Assembly: GCA_009702955.1 (NCBI GenBank)
Contig: WLHA01000019.1
Span: forward strand, 1 to 11,078
Length of the DNA stretch: 11,078 nucleotides
Direction: 5' to 3'
Source of the DNA: Actinomycetota bacterium
GTDB lineage: Bacteria; Actinomycetota; Acidimicrobiia; IMCC26256
Shown in pieces: positions 1-7,083 of the stretch (position 1 is its first letter; each line of letters begins with the position of its first letter). The notes under the pieces were generated by a model. That model was not told the DNA's origin and searched no databases. It worked only from the letters and a program-made list of their open reading frames with translations. The position numbers were made by a program, and so were the translations under genes.

Positions 1-2
1 CT

Positions 3-374
3 CTAAAAAGTTAAGAAACGATCTCGCTCAACGACGACTCTTGTTAGGCGACCAGCGGCAACCAACCCGCGATGGTCTTTTACTGAGACCACGAAGGTGA
101 GTCGTCGCCCCTCGATAGTTCTAAGGGTTGCCTCGGCAGTTACTGACCCGCCGATTGCAGTGGGGGCTAAGTGGTCGAGCTGGACCCGGTAGCCCACAGT
201 GGTCCTGCCCTCGGGAAGGTGTCCATCGCATGCAGAGACTGCTGCTTGCTCAGCGAGCAGCACTACCTTTGGAGTAGCGAGAACAGGAACATCACCGCTA
301 CCTACGAAGAGTGCGGTGTCCGTCTCAGTGACGACGAGGGTAGCGGTTCCGGTGAGTCCGGGCTGGAGGGTCAC
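3..374 (-). CDS. FlK-like hotdog-fold acyl-CoA thioesterase
   Basis: A 123-residue single-domain protein of the thioesterase superfamily, related to fluoroacetyl-CoA thioesterase FlK. Enzymes of this fold hydrolyse acyl-CoA thioesters in the cytoplasm. Visible family marks are GSGDVPVLATP (25-35), LLAEQAA (39-45), TTVGYRVQLDHLAPT (58-72) and the closing GRRLTFVVSVKD strand (89-100). The FlK catalytic residues (Thr42, Glu50 and His76 as I recall them) align with T34, E42 and H68 here, all at the same offset of eight, so the active site looks complete. The start is GTG; a stop lies in frame upstream with no ATG, GTG or TTG between, so the protein cannot begin earlier on a standard codon. It is divergent from tldD. 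Real fluoroacetate use is unlikely from context; the physiological acyl-CoA is unknown. The family call is firm, the substrate is not. Confidence 0.85.
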   Translation of the reverse strand: MTLQPGLTGTATLVVTETDTALFVGSGDVPVLATPKVVLLAEQAAVSACDGHLPEGRTTVGYRVQLDHLAPTAIGGSVTAEATLRTIEGRRLTFVVSVKDHRGLVAAGRLTRVVVERDRFLTF

Positions 375-380
375 GCCCCT

Positions 381-386
381 ACGATA
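381..386 (-). promoter_or_regulatory. Possible -10 hexamer for the thioesterase gene
   Basis: On the minus strand TATCGT (fits TANNNT) is separated by AGGGGC from the GTG start at 374. The six-base gap would put transcription start at or next to the start codon, as in leaderless mRNAs. The intervening AGGGG could alternatively be a badly spaced Shine-Dalgarno. No convincing -35 hexamer is seen. Confidence 0.3.
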
Positions 387-481
387 CGCAATGACACCGC
401 GCCAAGCACTTTGTAGCTATTTGTTCCCAACCCCACTTGGACGTGGCAGAGTGTGGAATACCCGATTGGGCCCTGATTTAC

Positions 482-1885
482 ATGGAGGATAGGCACTTGC
501 TGGACGAGGATGTAATCCGTCGGACCCTTGGAACCGCTCTAAAGCGCGGTGGTGACTTCGCAGAGGTTTTTGTCGAGGAGAAGACCTCTAGTAGCGCATC
601 GCTTGATGACGGTCGCGTTGAGGAGGTCTCTTCGTCGCGAAGGAGAGGTGTCGGAATACGTGTAGTCGTGGGGGAGACCACTGGGTTCGCCCACACCGCA
701 GACCTCTCGGAGGAGGGACTCCGCTCAGCAGCAGAGGCCGCGGCTGGCGCTGCTCAGGGCAGCTCTGGGGTACGCGACGTCGGAGCATTTAGTCGCAAGA
801 CGGTCGAGCCAACTCACGCGGTGCGTGACTATCCAGAGAGTATTGATAAAGAGATCAAGGTAGAGGCGCTTAGGCGAGCCGATGCTGCAGCGCGTGCCGA
901 GGGTGGTGCCATCGCTCAGGTAAGCGCATCGTATGCGGATAGCCGACGCCGAATATTGGTCGCTAACTCTGATGGATTAATTGCCGGCGATGAGCAGATA
1001 CGGACTCGCTTCTCGGTCAATGCAGTAGCGACTGGAGATACAGGGCTCCAGACCGGCACCGAGTCCCCCGGGCGCACAGTTGGTTGGGAGTTACTAGAGG
1101 AGTTTCCGCCGGAGCAGACAGCGCAGATCGCTGCACGCCGTGCGTTATCAAAACTAGAGGCGCGGCCAGCACCTAGCGGGAAGTGGCCTGTTGTTCTAAA
1201 AAAGGGCGCGGGTGGTGTTCTCTTTCACGAAGCATGTGGTCACGGTCTTGAGGCCGATCTAGTTGCTCGCGATGCCTCAATCTTCAAGGGAAGAGTTGGC
1301 GAGCAGGTTGCCTCTTCACTAGTTACTGTCGTCGATGATGGTCGTCTCGCTCGCGAATGGGGTGCCTATGGGATCGACGATGAAGGTGCAGCTGCTCAGC
1401 GCAACGTCTTGATCGAGGATGGGGTCTTAACGGATTACATGTGGGATCTACTTAGAGCGCGCAAAGAAGGAAGACAAAGCAGCGGTAATGGACGGCGCGA
1501 GACCTACATGAATCTCCCGATGGTGCGCATGACCAATACTTTCCTAGAGCGAGGAGAGACAGACCCTGATGACATCATCAGTGCTACTCCGTACGGCATT
1601 TACTGCGTCGCGCTCGGCGGTGGACAAGTAAATACAGCGACAGGCGACTTTGTATTCGGGGTAACCGAGGCCTACCTCATTGAGAACGGTGTACTTACCG
1701 CGCCTCTTAGAAATGCTCAGCTGATTGGCAATGGCGCTGAGGCACTACGAGCAATCGACCTTGTAGGTAACGACTTCGATACTTGGGCAGGAACCTGTGG
1801 CAAGGATGGTCAAGGGGTTCCGGTCTCGTCTGGCCAGCCCACGCTGCGCGTCTCCGAACTAACAGTCGGGGGTACTGGAGCATGA
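482..1885 (+). CDS. tldD: TldD, catalytic subunit of the TldD/TldE metallopeptidase
   Basis: A 467-residue protein of the TldD/PmbA family (E. coli TldD is 481). With TldE it forms a cytoplasmic zinc metallopeptidase that degrades unstructured peptides and, in some bacteria, trims leader peptides of ribosomally made natural products such as microcin B17. The zinc motif HExxxH is present as HEACGH (249-254). The conserved C-terminal block with TCGKDGQGVPVSSGQPTLRV is intact and includes C439, at the position of a conserved zinc-ligating cysteine. I chose ATG at 482 because MEDRHLLDEDVIRRTLGTAL is where the family's N-terminus begins; the frame is also open from a TTG at 437, giving 15 extra residues with no family resemblance. 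No good Shine-Dalgarno precedes 482. The stop overlaps the tldE start. Confidence 0.95.
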   Translation: MEDRHLLDEDVIRRTLGTALKRGGDFAEVFVEEKTSSSASLDDGRVEEVSSSRRRGVGIRVVVGETTGFAHTADLSEEGLRSAAEAAAGAAQGSSGVRDVGAFSRKTVEPTHAVRDYPESIDKEIKVEALRRADAAARAEGGAIAQVSASYADSRRRILVANSDGLIAGDEQIRTRFSVNAVATGDTGLQTGTESPGRTVGWELLEEFPPEQTAQIAARRALSKLEARPAPSGKWPVVLKKGAGGVLFHEACGHGLEADLVARDASIFKGRVGEQVASSLVTVVDDGRLAREWGAYGIDDEGAAAQRNVLIEDGVLTDYMWDLLRARKEGRQSSGNGRRETYMNLPMVRMTNTFLERGETDPDDIISATPYGIYCVALGGGQVNTATGDFVFGVTEAYLIENGVLTAPLRNAQLIGNGAEALRAIDLVGNDFDTWAGTCGKDGQGVPVSSGQPTLRVSELTVGGTGA

Positions 1886-3225
1886 CCTCAAAACGTGATT
1901 TGTTGGTTATCGCACGCGAGATCGCTGGATCGGCTCGTGGTGCAGAGCAGATTGAGGCACGCGTAGGGCGTGGTCGTGATACCGATGTCGAGGTGCTGCG
2001 TGGATCGGTCGAGTCACTAACAGTCGCCGAGAGCGAGGGCGTAACAATTCGAGTAGTCGTTGATGGGCGTCAGGGTGTCGCCTCTGCAGGATCACTAGAT
2101 CCGGAGATAGTTGCAGCAACACTTGAAGATGCAAGAGACAATGCGCGCTTTGCTGAGCCAGATGAATTCTCCGGGTTAGCAACACCTGCCGAGTTAGGCG
2201 ATGCGATTGTTCCAGAGCTCGACCTGTGGCGAGACGACCTGGCATTGATCCCAACTGAGGAGAAAGTAGCTATGGCGCTCGAACTCGAGCGAGCAGTGCT
2301 CTCAGCCAACTCCCTTGTCCGAGGTGTTGAGTCGAGCAGTTACGGCGATGGTTCCAATGAGTCAGCGCTCGTTACGTCAACCGGCATTGAGGCATTCCAT
2401 AGACGTACCACTGCATCACTCGGAGCATCTGCTCTAGCGGGGCCAGATTCTGATACTCAGACCGGCTACGGCTTCAGTGTTGGTAGAACCGTCTCTGACC
2501 TTGACTTCGAGTATGCAGCGAATCAAGCGGCGAATCGTGCAGTTCGGCTCCTAGGTGCGACCCAACCGGCAACACAGCGCATCCCGGTAATTCTCGATCC
2601 GCTCGTAGCGAGAACAATCCTTGCGCTCATTATCTCGGCACTTGGAGCAGAGTCTGTTCAGAAGGGGCGCTCGATGTTCGCGGGGAGACTCGGCGAAGCA
2701 ATTGGTTCGCCGATCGTTAACCTCATCGAAGACCCAACGAACCCCGACGCGTTTGGGGCGACACCGTATGACAGCGAAGGCGCACCAACTCGCAGAGTTA
2801 ATCTTGTTACTGCGGGAGTGCTTAACGCATACCTACACAACGTAACTACTGCACGCCGCGGTAAAACTGTTACAACGGGTTCGGCCCTTGGTTCAGGGGT
2901 CGGTGCACGCGCTGCATACTTGCGGCCGGGGCCACTTAGTGTCGAGGAGCTCTTCGCCTCGGTGCCTAGTGCCCTCTATGTGCAGTCCGTGAGTGGGATC
3001 CACTCCGGAACGAGCACCGTAAGCGGAGACTTCTCGGTCGGCGCCGAGGGCCTAATGGTTCGCGATGGCGTATTCGCTGAACCAGTTAGAGAAGCAACAA
3101 TTGCATCAACGCTTCCGCGGATACTCCTTGATATTGCGCAGATCGGATCAGATCTCACCTGGCTCCCAGGTGGCGGAGCTGGCATGACGCTATTGATCAG
3201 CGACATGATGCTCAGCGGCTCTTAG
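1882..3225 (+). CDS. tldE: TldE/PmbA, partner subunit of the TldD/TldE metallopeptidase
   Basis: A 447-residue TldD/PmbA-family protein without HExxxH, as expected of TldE, which pairs with TldD to form the chamber around the zinc site. The N-terminal domain carries the DTDVEVLRGSVESLTVAESEGVTIRVVVDGR block. The C-terminal end has the typical SGTSTVSGDFSVGAEGLMVRDG segment, then REATIASTLPRILLDIAQIGSDL and a closing MTLLISDMMLSG. The start ATG overlaps the tldD stop as ATGA, which implies translational coupling and near-equal synthesis. The frame is open 33 codons further upstream inside tldD, but that extension is out of frame with tldD and unlike the family. In E. coli the two genes lie apart; side-by-side pairs are common elsewhere. 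I see no candidate substrate or precursor peptide gene beside the pair. Confidence 0.93.
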   Translation: MTSKRDLLVIAREIAGSARGAEQIEARVGRGRDTDVEVLRGSVESLTVAESEGVTIRVVVDGRQGVASAGSLDPEIVAATLEDARDNARFAEPDEFSGLATPAELGDAIVPELDLWRDDLALIPTEEKVAMALELERAVLSANSLVRGVESSSYGDGSNESALVTSTGIEAFHRRTTASLGASALAGPDSDTQTGYGFSVGRTVSDLDFEYAANQAANRAVRLLGATQPATQRIPVILDPLVARTILALIISALGAESVQKGRSMFAGRLGEAIGSPIVNLIEDPTNPDAFGATPYDSEGAPTRRVNLVTAGVLNAYLHNVTTARRGKTVTTGSALGSGVGARAAYLRPGPLSVEELFASVPSALYVQSVSGIHSGTSTVSGDFSVGAEGLMVRDGVFAEPVREATIASTLPRILLDIAQIGSDLTWLPGGGAGMTLLISDMMLSGS

Positions 3226-3247
3226 AGCGGTTATCGCTAACTCGGGA

Positions 3248-3270
3248 TTGCTACCGGATTCCGGTAGCAA
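3248..3270. terminator. Perfect 10-bp hairpin at the tldE/uppP convergence
   Basis: TTGCTACCGG and CCGGTAGCAA are exact inverted repeats around a three-base ATT loop. The hairpin lies 22 bp past the tldE stop and overlaps the last codons and TAG stop of uppP on the other strand. Neither side carries a T-run, so it is not a textbook intrinsic terminator. Being symmetrical and sited between convergent genes, it may act in both directions, as a terminator or as an mRNA 3'-end stabiliser. Confidence 0.55.
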
Positions 3271-4084
3271 AGATGATGATTACTCCCGCGCCCGCAATAA
3301 ATCGGTAGATCACGAATGGCATAAAGGTCCGGGTGCGCAGGTACTTAAGCAGTCCGGCGATTGCAATCCATCCGCTGATCCCTGCCGCGAGAAACCCTGC
3401 AAGAAATGCTCCCCCTGAGCCAGGGGGGATGCCGTCGCCCATCAAGAGTTTGAGGCCCGTGAATACTCCCGCTCCGGCAATTATGGGCAGGCTCATTAAG
3501 AAGGAGACTCGTGTCGCCGCAACGCGGTCAAGCCCGAGCCAGAGACCCGCGGTGATCGTGATCCCGGAGCGAGAGACTCCAGGCTGTAATGCAATTGCCT
3601 GCGCTAGGCCCATAACTCCAGCGTCCCGCAACTGAAACTCTTCGATGCTGCGCTTGCCGGATTGACGGTCGGCCCACCAGAGCAGGAGTGCGCCTGCGAT
3701 GAGCATCGCTCCAATTACAACAGGCTGCCCAAGTTTCTTCTCAATTACCGAAGAGAACAGTCCTCCAACAATCGCTGCAGGTACCGCAGATGCAAGGAGG
3801 AGCCATGCAAGTCTGGCATCGGGGTCTTTAAGGCTCCGGAGTCTTAGGGATCGAGCAGCCGCTGCAATGTAACGAGCAAGGTCATGTCGAAAATACCAAG
3901 AAGCTCCGACGAGTGTGCCTAGGTGCAGCGCAACATCGAATGCCTTGTTGAGCGACTCACTGCCAGCGAAGTCATTCCAGCGAAAGAGATCTGGAATGAG
4001 AATTAGGTGCCCGCTCGATGAGATCGGCAGGAACTCCGTCAGACCCTGAGCGATACCCAAGATGATTGCGTGCAGAATTGACAT
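3251..4084 (-). CDS. uppP: Undecaprenyl-diphosphate phosphatase (UppP/BacA)
   Basis: A 277-residue integral membrane enzyme that removes one phosphate from undecaprenyl diphosphate, recycling the lipid carrier for peptidoglycan and other wall polymers; overproduction gives bacitracin resistance in other bacteria. Both family signatures are intact: the N-terminal AQGLTEFLPISSSGH (12-26, catalytic glutamate, serines and histidine) and LQPGVSRSG (166-174, with R172), followed by the GLDR motif (184-187). Length and the repeated hydrophobic segments match the family. The ATG start has a GGAG 10 nt upstream, slightly far. It is the last of three leftward genes; 51 bp separate it from the SAF-domain gene, so cotranscription is likely. 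The stop codon sits inside a perfect hairpin. Confidence 0.96.
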   Translation of the reverse strand: MSILHAIILGIAQGLTEFLPISSSGHLILIPDLFRWNDFAGSESLNKAFDVALHLGTLVGASWYFRHDLARYIAAAARSLRLRSLKDPDARLAWLLLASAVPAAIVGGLFSSVIEKKLGQPVVIGAMLIAGALLLWWADRQSGKRSIEEFQLRDAGVMGLAQAIALQPGVSRSGITITAGLWLGLDRVAATRVSFLMSLPIIAGAGVFTGLKLLMGDGIPPGSGGAFLAGFLAAGISGWIAIAGLLKYLRTRTFMPFVIYRFIAGAGVIIIFATGIR

Positions 4085-4135
4085 TGCAGAAGGGCTCCAG
4101 TTGAGTGCGGCTCGCGGATCTGATGCTACGCCCTG

Positions 4136-4789
4136 CTAGCGCTCCCCTAAGACCGGTACGGATGCAAGGGTGATTACTCCGCTTGCTGCAGCAAAGGCGA
4201 CGCGAGATACCAGCTCGAGTGGCACGGCCAGGGTCGCAGCGGTCCCCTCCGAGGTGCGATCGACCCTAATGATCCTTGCCCCGCTTATAACCTCGCGTGT
4301 CGGTTCGCCACCGTTGAACCTCTCTGGATCGAGAGTCACGTAAACATCAACGACATCTCGAGCATGGAGTTGGCGTGCATCGTTGCTTAGGACGCGCACC
4401 CCGCGAGTCCCTTCGGGTATCGCAGCCTCGGCTACCCCGAGGTGCCGCGTTGTCACCACATTTCCCTTCAGAACGGGTGTAGCGATCTGCTCTCCAATCG
4501 CATGCGCAGGAACCTCGGGCCTAGGGGGAGGCGAGTGGAGTTGGATTGAGCGCAGATCCGAGCTCACGATCTTGTGCCCTGCCGGCAAGTCATGTCGCGC
4601 GACTACAACCGTATAAGTGCGCCCAAGGGCTTCGGATCTGCTGTGCAGTTCATTGATAGTTGATGCGACATCTATGGCTGTAATCAGCGCGAGCAACGCT
4701 GCGGCTACGCGCAGCAGCAATGCTCGTTTTGTTGTGGTGATGGAGATGTTTCGGAGAACAGATGAAAAACGATTAACGAGTGATGGCAT
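4136..4789 (-). CDS. SAF-domain membrane-anchored protein, CpaB/RcpC-like
   Basis: A 217-residue protein with a basic N-terminus, one membrane segment (about 23-43, ending in ITAIDVASTI) and an SAF domain at about 58-120: YTVVVARHDLPAGHKIVSSDLR, then VPAHAIGEQIATPVLKGNVVTTRHL. The rest (about 125-217) is a beta-rich domain with VRVLSNDARQLHARDVVDVYVTL and a closing GVITLASVPV, as in CpaB-like proteins. CpaB helps assemble Flp/Tad pili, but no pilus gene is in this window, and single SAF genes beside an FmdB-type gene are familiar from actinobacterial chromosomes. The function is therefore unassigned beyond a membrane-anchored SAF protein. The ATG start is preceded by GGGGG at 4 nt. The gene lies 90 bp behind the zinc-ribbon gene and 51 bp ahead of uppP on the same strand. 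Confidence 0.8.
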   Translation of the reverse strand: MPSLVNRFSSVLRNISITTTKRALLLRVAAALLALITAIDVASTINELHSRSEALGRTYTVVVARHDLPAGHKIVSSDLRSIQLHSPPPRPEVPAHAIGEQIATPVLKGNVVTTRHLGVAEAAIPEGTRGVRVLSNDARQLHARDVVDVYVTLDPERFNGGEPTREVISGARIIRVDRTSEGTAATLAVPLELVSRVAFAAASGVITLASVPVLGER

Positions 4790-4879
4790 GCGGCCCCCAT
4801 TAGGGCTCGGAGAATCCTGAGGCGGGGAAGCCTGGGCGCATGCTCTGCGCCGATCACTCTCGGTTTCTTGCTGTCTTAA

Positions 4880-5242
4880 TTAATTGCTAGTTGTTGGTGC
4901 CTTTGGAGCCGCTGCCTTCTCTGACTTTGCCGGCGCAGATTTTGTCTCACTCGATTTAGAGTCACTTGATTTCTTATCGCCAGATTTGGCGTCGCTGCTC
5001 TTAGAACCGGAGTCAGAGCTCGACTCAGATTTACTCTCGCTCTTAGCGTTGCTTGATCGCTGCGATGAAGGATTATCGGTCTTGTAGAAACCAGAGCCCT
5101 TGAGAACGATACCGACGGCACCAAAGACTTTGCTGAGTGTTCCGCCGCATCCCTTGTGCTTCTTCAACGGCGTGTCACTAAACGTCTGCTGCACCTGAAA
5201 AACCTCGCCGCATTTTGCGCAGGAGTACTCGTAGGTGGGCAT
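4880..5242 (-). CDS. FmdB-type zinc-ribbon protein with serine/lysine-rich tail, Ruc (Rv0991c)-like
   Basis: A 120-residue protein. The N-terminus (1-55) is a classic FmdB zinc ribbon: MPTYEYSCAKCG, then KVFGAVGIVLKGSGFYKTD. The tail (56-120) is low-complexity Ser/Lys/Asp then Ala/Pro/Lys, surely disordered. The same build is found in M. tuberculosis Rv0991c (Ruc), a redox-switched chaperone whose zinc is held by four cysteines, also encoded near galU and moeA. Here only C8, C11 and C32 are present; the expected third cysteine position is taken by H29 in HKGCGG, giving a probable CCHC site. This may alter oxidation sensing. The ATG start has a good Shine-Dalgarno, GAGG five bases upstream. 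It heads the leftward fmdB-SAF-uppP group and diverges from plsY. The domain call is sure; Ruc function is inferred from architecture and context. Confidence 0.88.
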   Translation of the reverse strand: MPTYEYSCAKCGEVFQVQQTFSDTPLKKHKGCGGTLSKVFGAVGIVLKGSGFYKTDNPSSQRSSNAKSESKSESSSDSGSKSSDAKSGDKKSSDSKSSETKSAPAKSEKAAAPKAPTTSN

Positions 5243-5287
5243 CTGATCCTCGTCTATCGAAATATTGGGCCGCCGAAGTAGCGGGCA

Positions 5288-5319
5288 TTGGGTGGTAACT
5301 ATTTGGGTGGTAAGTATTT
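5288..5319. repeat. 15-bp tandem direct repeat in the fmdB/plsY divergent region
   Basis: Two adjacent copies of TTGGGTGGTAASTAT (15 bp, one C/G difference), followed by TT that starts a third. The core GGGTGGTA occurs at 5290-5297 and 5305-5312, and once inverted (TACCACCC) at 5412-5419 before plsY. Two same-side cores plus an opposed one, between two divergent genes, would suit a regulator-binding region; no known regulator consensus is recognised. Confidence 0.6.
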
Positions 5320-5437
5320 AGTTTGCTCAGGTGTGGGGGCTCGCATCAGCGGTATCCCGACTCTAGAGCCTGCCCAATTATGAGCGCCCCTACAGACTAC
5401 CGGGGGTTGGATACCACCCCACTAGCCGCGCGTGGCG

Positions 5438-5443
5438 TTTAAT
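5438..5443 (+). promoter_or_regulatory. Possible -10 hexamer for plsY
   Basis: TTTAAT, one mismatch from TATAAT, ends six bases before the GTG at 5450, which would give a leaderless or nearly leaderless transcript. The six bases between are AGGGGG. No matching -35 is evident. Confidence 0.35.
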
Positions 5444-5449
5444 AGGGGG

Positions 5450-6046
5450 GTGACTACCCCCTGGATGATTGCGCTCCTCTGTATCCCTGCCTATTTCCTT
5501 GGCACATTCCCGACAGCAGTCATAGTCGGTAAGGCCGCAGGTCGAGATGTCACGGCCGAAGGATCAGGGAATCCGGGGGCATCGAACGTCAACCGCATCC
5601 TTGGGTGGCGTGCTGGGCTAGTCGTTCTCCTCGCTGATGCCATGAAGGGCGTGATTGCTGCCTCCGTCGGACTAGCGGTAGGCGGACGCCCCGGTGGCTG
5701 GGCCCTTGGGGCAGCGGCCGTACTTGGGCATGTTCTCCCCGTCACGCGTCTCGGCAAAGGGGGCAAGGGAGTAGCCACAACGGCTGGATTTCTCTCCGTT
5801 TTGTATCCATGGTTCGCTCTTGGTTTCCTATTTGCGTTCGTTGTCGTTACTCGAGTCTTCAAGAAAGCCTCGATCGGGTCCCTAATGGGCTGCATCTGCT
5901 TCCCGATACTTGTAGCGCTTACCCGTCCTCGTTGGGAGGCGATCGCTACCCTCGCTCTCGCTATCCTCGTAGCTTGGCGCCATAAAGCAAATATCTCAAG
6001 ACTCATTGCAGGGAACGAGCTCAGCACCAAGCCATCGGAGTCCTGA
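5450..6046 (+). CDS. plsY: Acyl-phosphate:glycerol-3-phosphate acyltransferase PlsY
   Basis: An integral membrane acyltransferase that moves the acyl group from acyl-phosphate to glycerol-3-phosphate, making lysophosphatidate at the start of phospholipid synthesis. All three PlsY loop motifs are present: GSGNPGASNV (about 38-47), GHVLPVTRLGKGGKGVAT (about 93-110) and RHKANISRLIAGNE (about 177-190), with hydrophobic segments between. Length of 198 residues from GTG 5450 is usual for the family. The start is uncertain: the frame opens at GTG 5432; GTG 5450 has a -10-like TTTAAT six bases before it; ATG 5465 begins right at the first membrane helix (MIALLCIPAYFLGTFPTA). I prefer 5450, with 5465 second. 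It stands where a 5-formyltetrahydrofolate cyclo-ligase gene often separates fmdB and galU in other actinobacteria. It is 149 bp ahead of galU and probably separately transcribed from it. Confidence 0.93.
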   Translation: MTTPWMIALLCIPAYFLGTFPTAVIVGKAAGRDVTAEGSGNPGASNVNRILGWRAGLVVLLADAMKGVIAASVGLAVGGRPGGWALGAAAVLGHVLPVTRLGKGGKGVATTAGFLSVLYPWFALGFLFAFVVVTRVFKKASIGSLMGCICFPILVALTRPRWEAIATLALAILVAWRHKANISRLIAGNELSTKPSES

Positions 6047-6181
6047 GAATGTCAAGAGGAAGAACACCAAGAAATATTCAGAAGAGTGACCAAAGTTTTT
6101 AGTAACGCCCGCGCCCAATCTGGTCCAGCACCTCGCCAAGTGGCGGTAGCGTTATTCCCCTAATCGAGATGTTTTAAGTCC

Positions 6182-6187
6182 AGGAGG
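6182..6187 (+). promoter_or_regulatory. Shine-Dalgarno that decides the galU start
   Basis: AGGAGG lies eight bases before GTG 6196 but only two before GTG 6190, and an ATG at 6188 is out of frame. The spacing selects 6196. Confidence 0.7.
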
Positions 6188-6195
6188 ATGTGCTG

Positions 6196-7083
6196 GTGAG
6201 TTCCCATGCAATTACTAAGGCGGTTATCCCCGCTGCTGGGCTCGGCACCCGCTTTCTACCAGCAACAAAGAGCCAGCCCAAAGAGATGCTGCCAATCGTC
6301 GATAAGCCTGCGATTCAATATGTAATCGAGGAGGCAGTTCGCGCGGGGCTTACGGACATTCTCGTTGTGACAGGTCGCGGCAAGCGCGCCATTGAGGATC
6401 ACTTCGACCGCAATTTTGAGCTCGAGTATTACTTAGAGCAGCAGAGCAAGACAGACCTCCTACGCGAGGTGCAGCTCACCTCCGAGATGGCCGACATCCA
6501 TTACATACGTCAGCGCGATCCGCTAGGGCTCGGGCATGCTGTATCGGTAGCGCGAGAGCACGTTGGTAATGAGCCCTTCGCAGTTCTCCTCGGTGATGAC
6601 ATCATGGTTGACGACTCGAAGTTGTTGCTCTCAATGATCGACATTCACGCGCGCTACGGTCGCTCGGCGCTTGCTCTCAAGAAAGTGCCACACGAGAGCA
6701 TCTCTTCGTACGGCTGTGTTGAGCCGGAGCCAGTTCATGATGGGCTGGTCCAGGTTCGTTCAATTGTTGAGAAGCCCAAGCCCGAGGATGCACCATCGGA
6801 TCTTGCGGTAATCGGAAGGTATGTATTTACCCCCGAGATATTCGATGCCCTAGATCGCATTCAGCCTGGTGCCGGCGGGGAGCTTCAACTTACCGATGCA
6901 ATCTCGCTTCTCTTAGAGACACAGACCGTTTATGGATGTGTATTCGAGTCTGGGCGCTATGACATTGGCCAGAAAATCGATTTCCTGAGGGCCAATGTGG
7001 AGCTCGCGCTAGACCGCCCCGATCTGGGCCCTGAGGTCGCTGAGTTTCTTGTGCAGTTGGTCAAGGACCGGGGTCTTATTTAG
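6196..7083 (+). CDS. galU: UTP-glucose-1-phosphate uridylyltransferase GalU
   Basis: Makes UDP-glucose from UTP and glucose-1-phosphate in the cytoplasm, feeding polysaccharide, glycolipid and trehalose pathways. The N-terminal nucleotide-binding signature is KAVIPAAGLGTRFLPATK followed by PKEMLPIVDKPAIQYVIEEA. LLGDD (131-135) is the metal/nucleotide loop, VEKPKPEDAPSDLAVIGRYVF the sugar-binding EKP region, and GRYDIGQKIDFLRANVELAL the typical C-terminal part. At 295 residues it is full length. I take GTG 6196 because AGGAGG is eight bases upstream; the in-frame GTG at 6190 is too close to it. About 140 bp separate it from plsY, so it may have its own promoter; none stands out. The last codons (GGT CTT ATT TAG) form the first unit of a 15-bp tandem array running into the moeA leader. 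Confidence 0.96.
   Translation: MSSHAITKAVIPAAGLGTRFLPATKSQPKEMLPIVDKPAIQYVIEEAVRAGLTDILVVTGRGKRAIEDHFDRNFELEYYLEQQSKTDLLREVQLTSEMADIHYIRQRDPLGLGHAVSVAREHVGNEPFAVLLGDDIMVDDSKLLLSMIDIHARYGRSALALKKVPHESISSYGCVEPEPVHDGLVQVRSIVEKPKPEDAPSDLAVIGRYVFTPEIFDALDRIQPGAGGELQLTDAISLLLETQTVYGCVFESGRYDIGQKIDFLRANVELALDRPDLGPEVAEFLVQLVKDRGLI

Noticed and set aside
437..481. TTG at 437 as the tldD start
   Set aside because: It adds 15 residues unlike the TldD family; homology begins at the Met encoded at 482.
1783..1881. 33-residue N-terminal extension of TldE inside tldD
   Set aside because: It is the out-of-frame shadow of conserved TldD C-terminal coding sequence; the ATGA overlap start at 1882 is far better.
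4835..4851. GGCGCA/TGCGCC 6-bp inverted repeat between the zinc-ribbon and SAF genes as a terminator
   Set aside because: Short stem, no T-run on the transcribed strand, and the genes look cotranscribed; such a stem is expected by chance in GC-rich DNA.
5491..6030. Long minus-strand open frame opposite plsY
   Set aside because: Antisense shadow of a well-conserved gene, with no family resemblance or ribosome-binding site.
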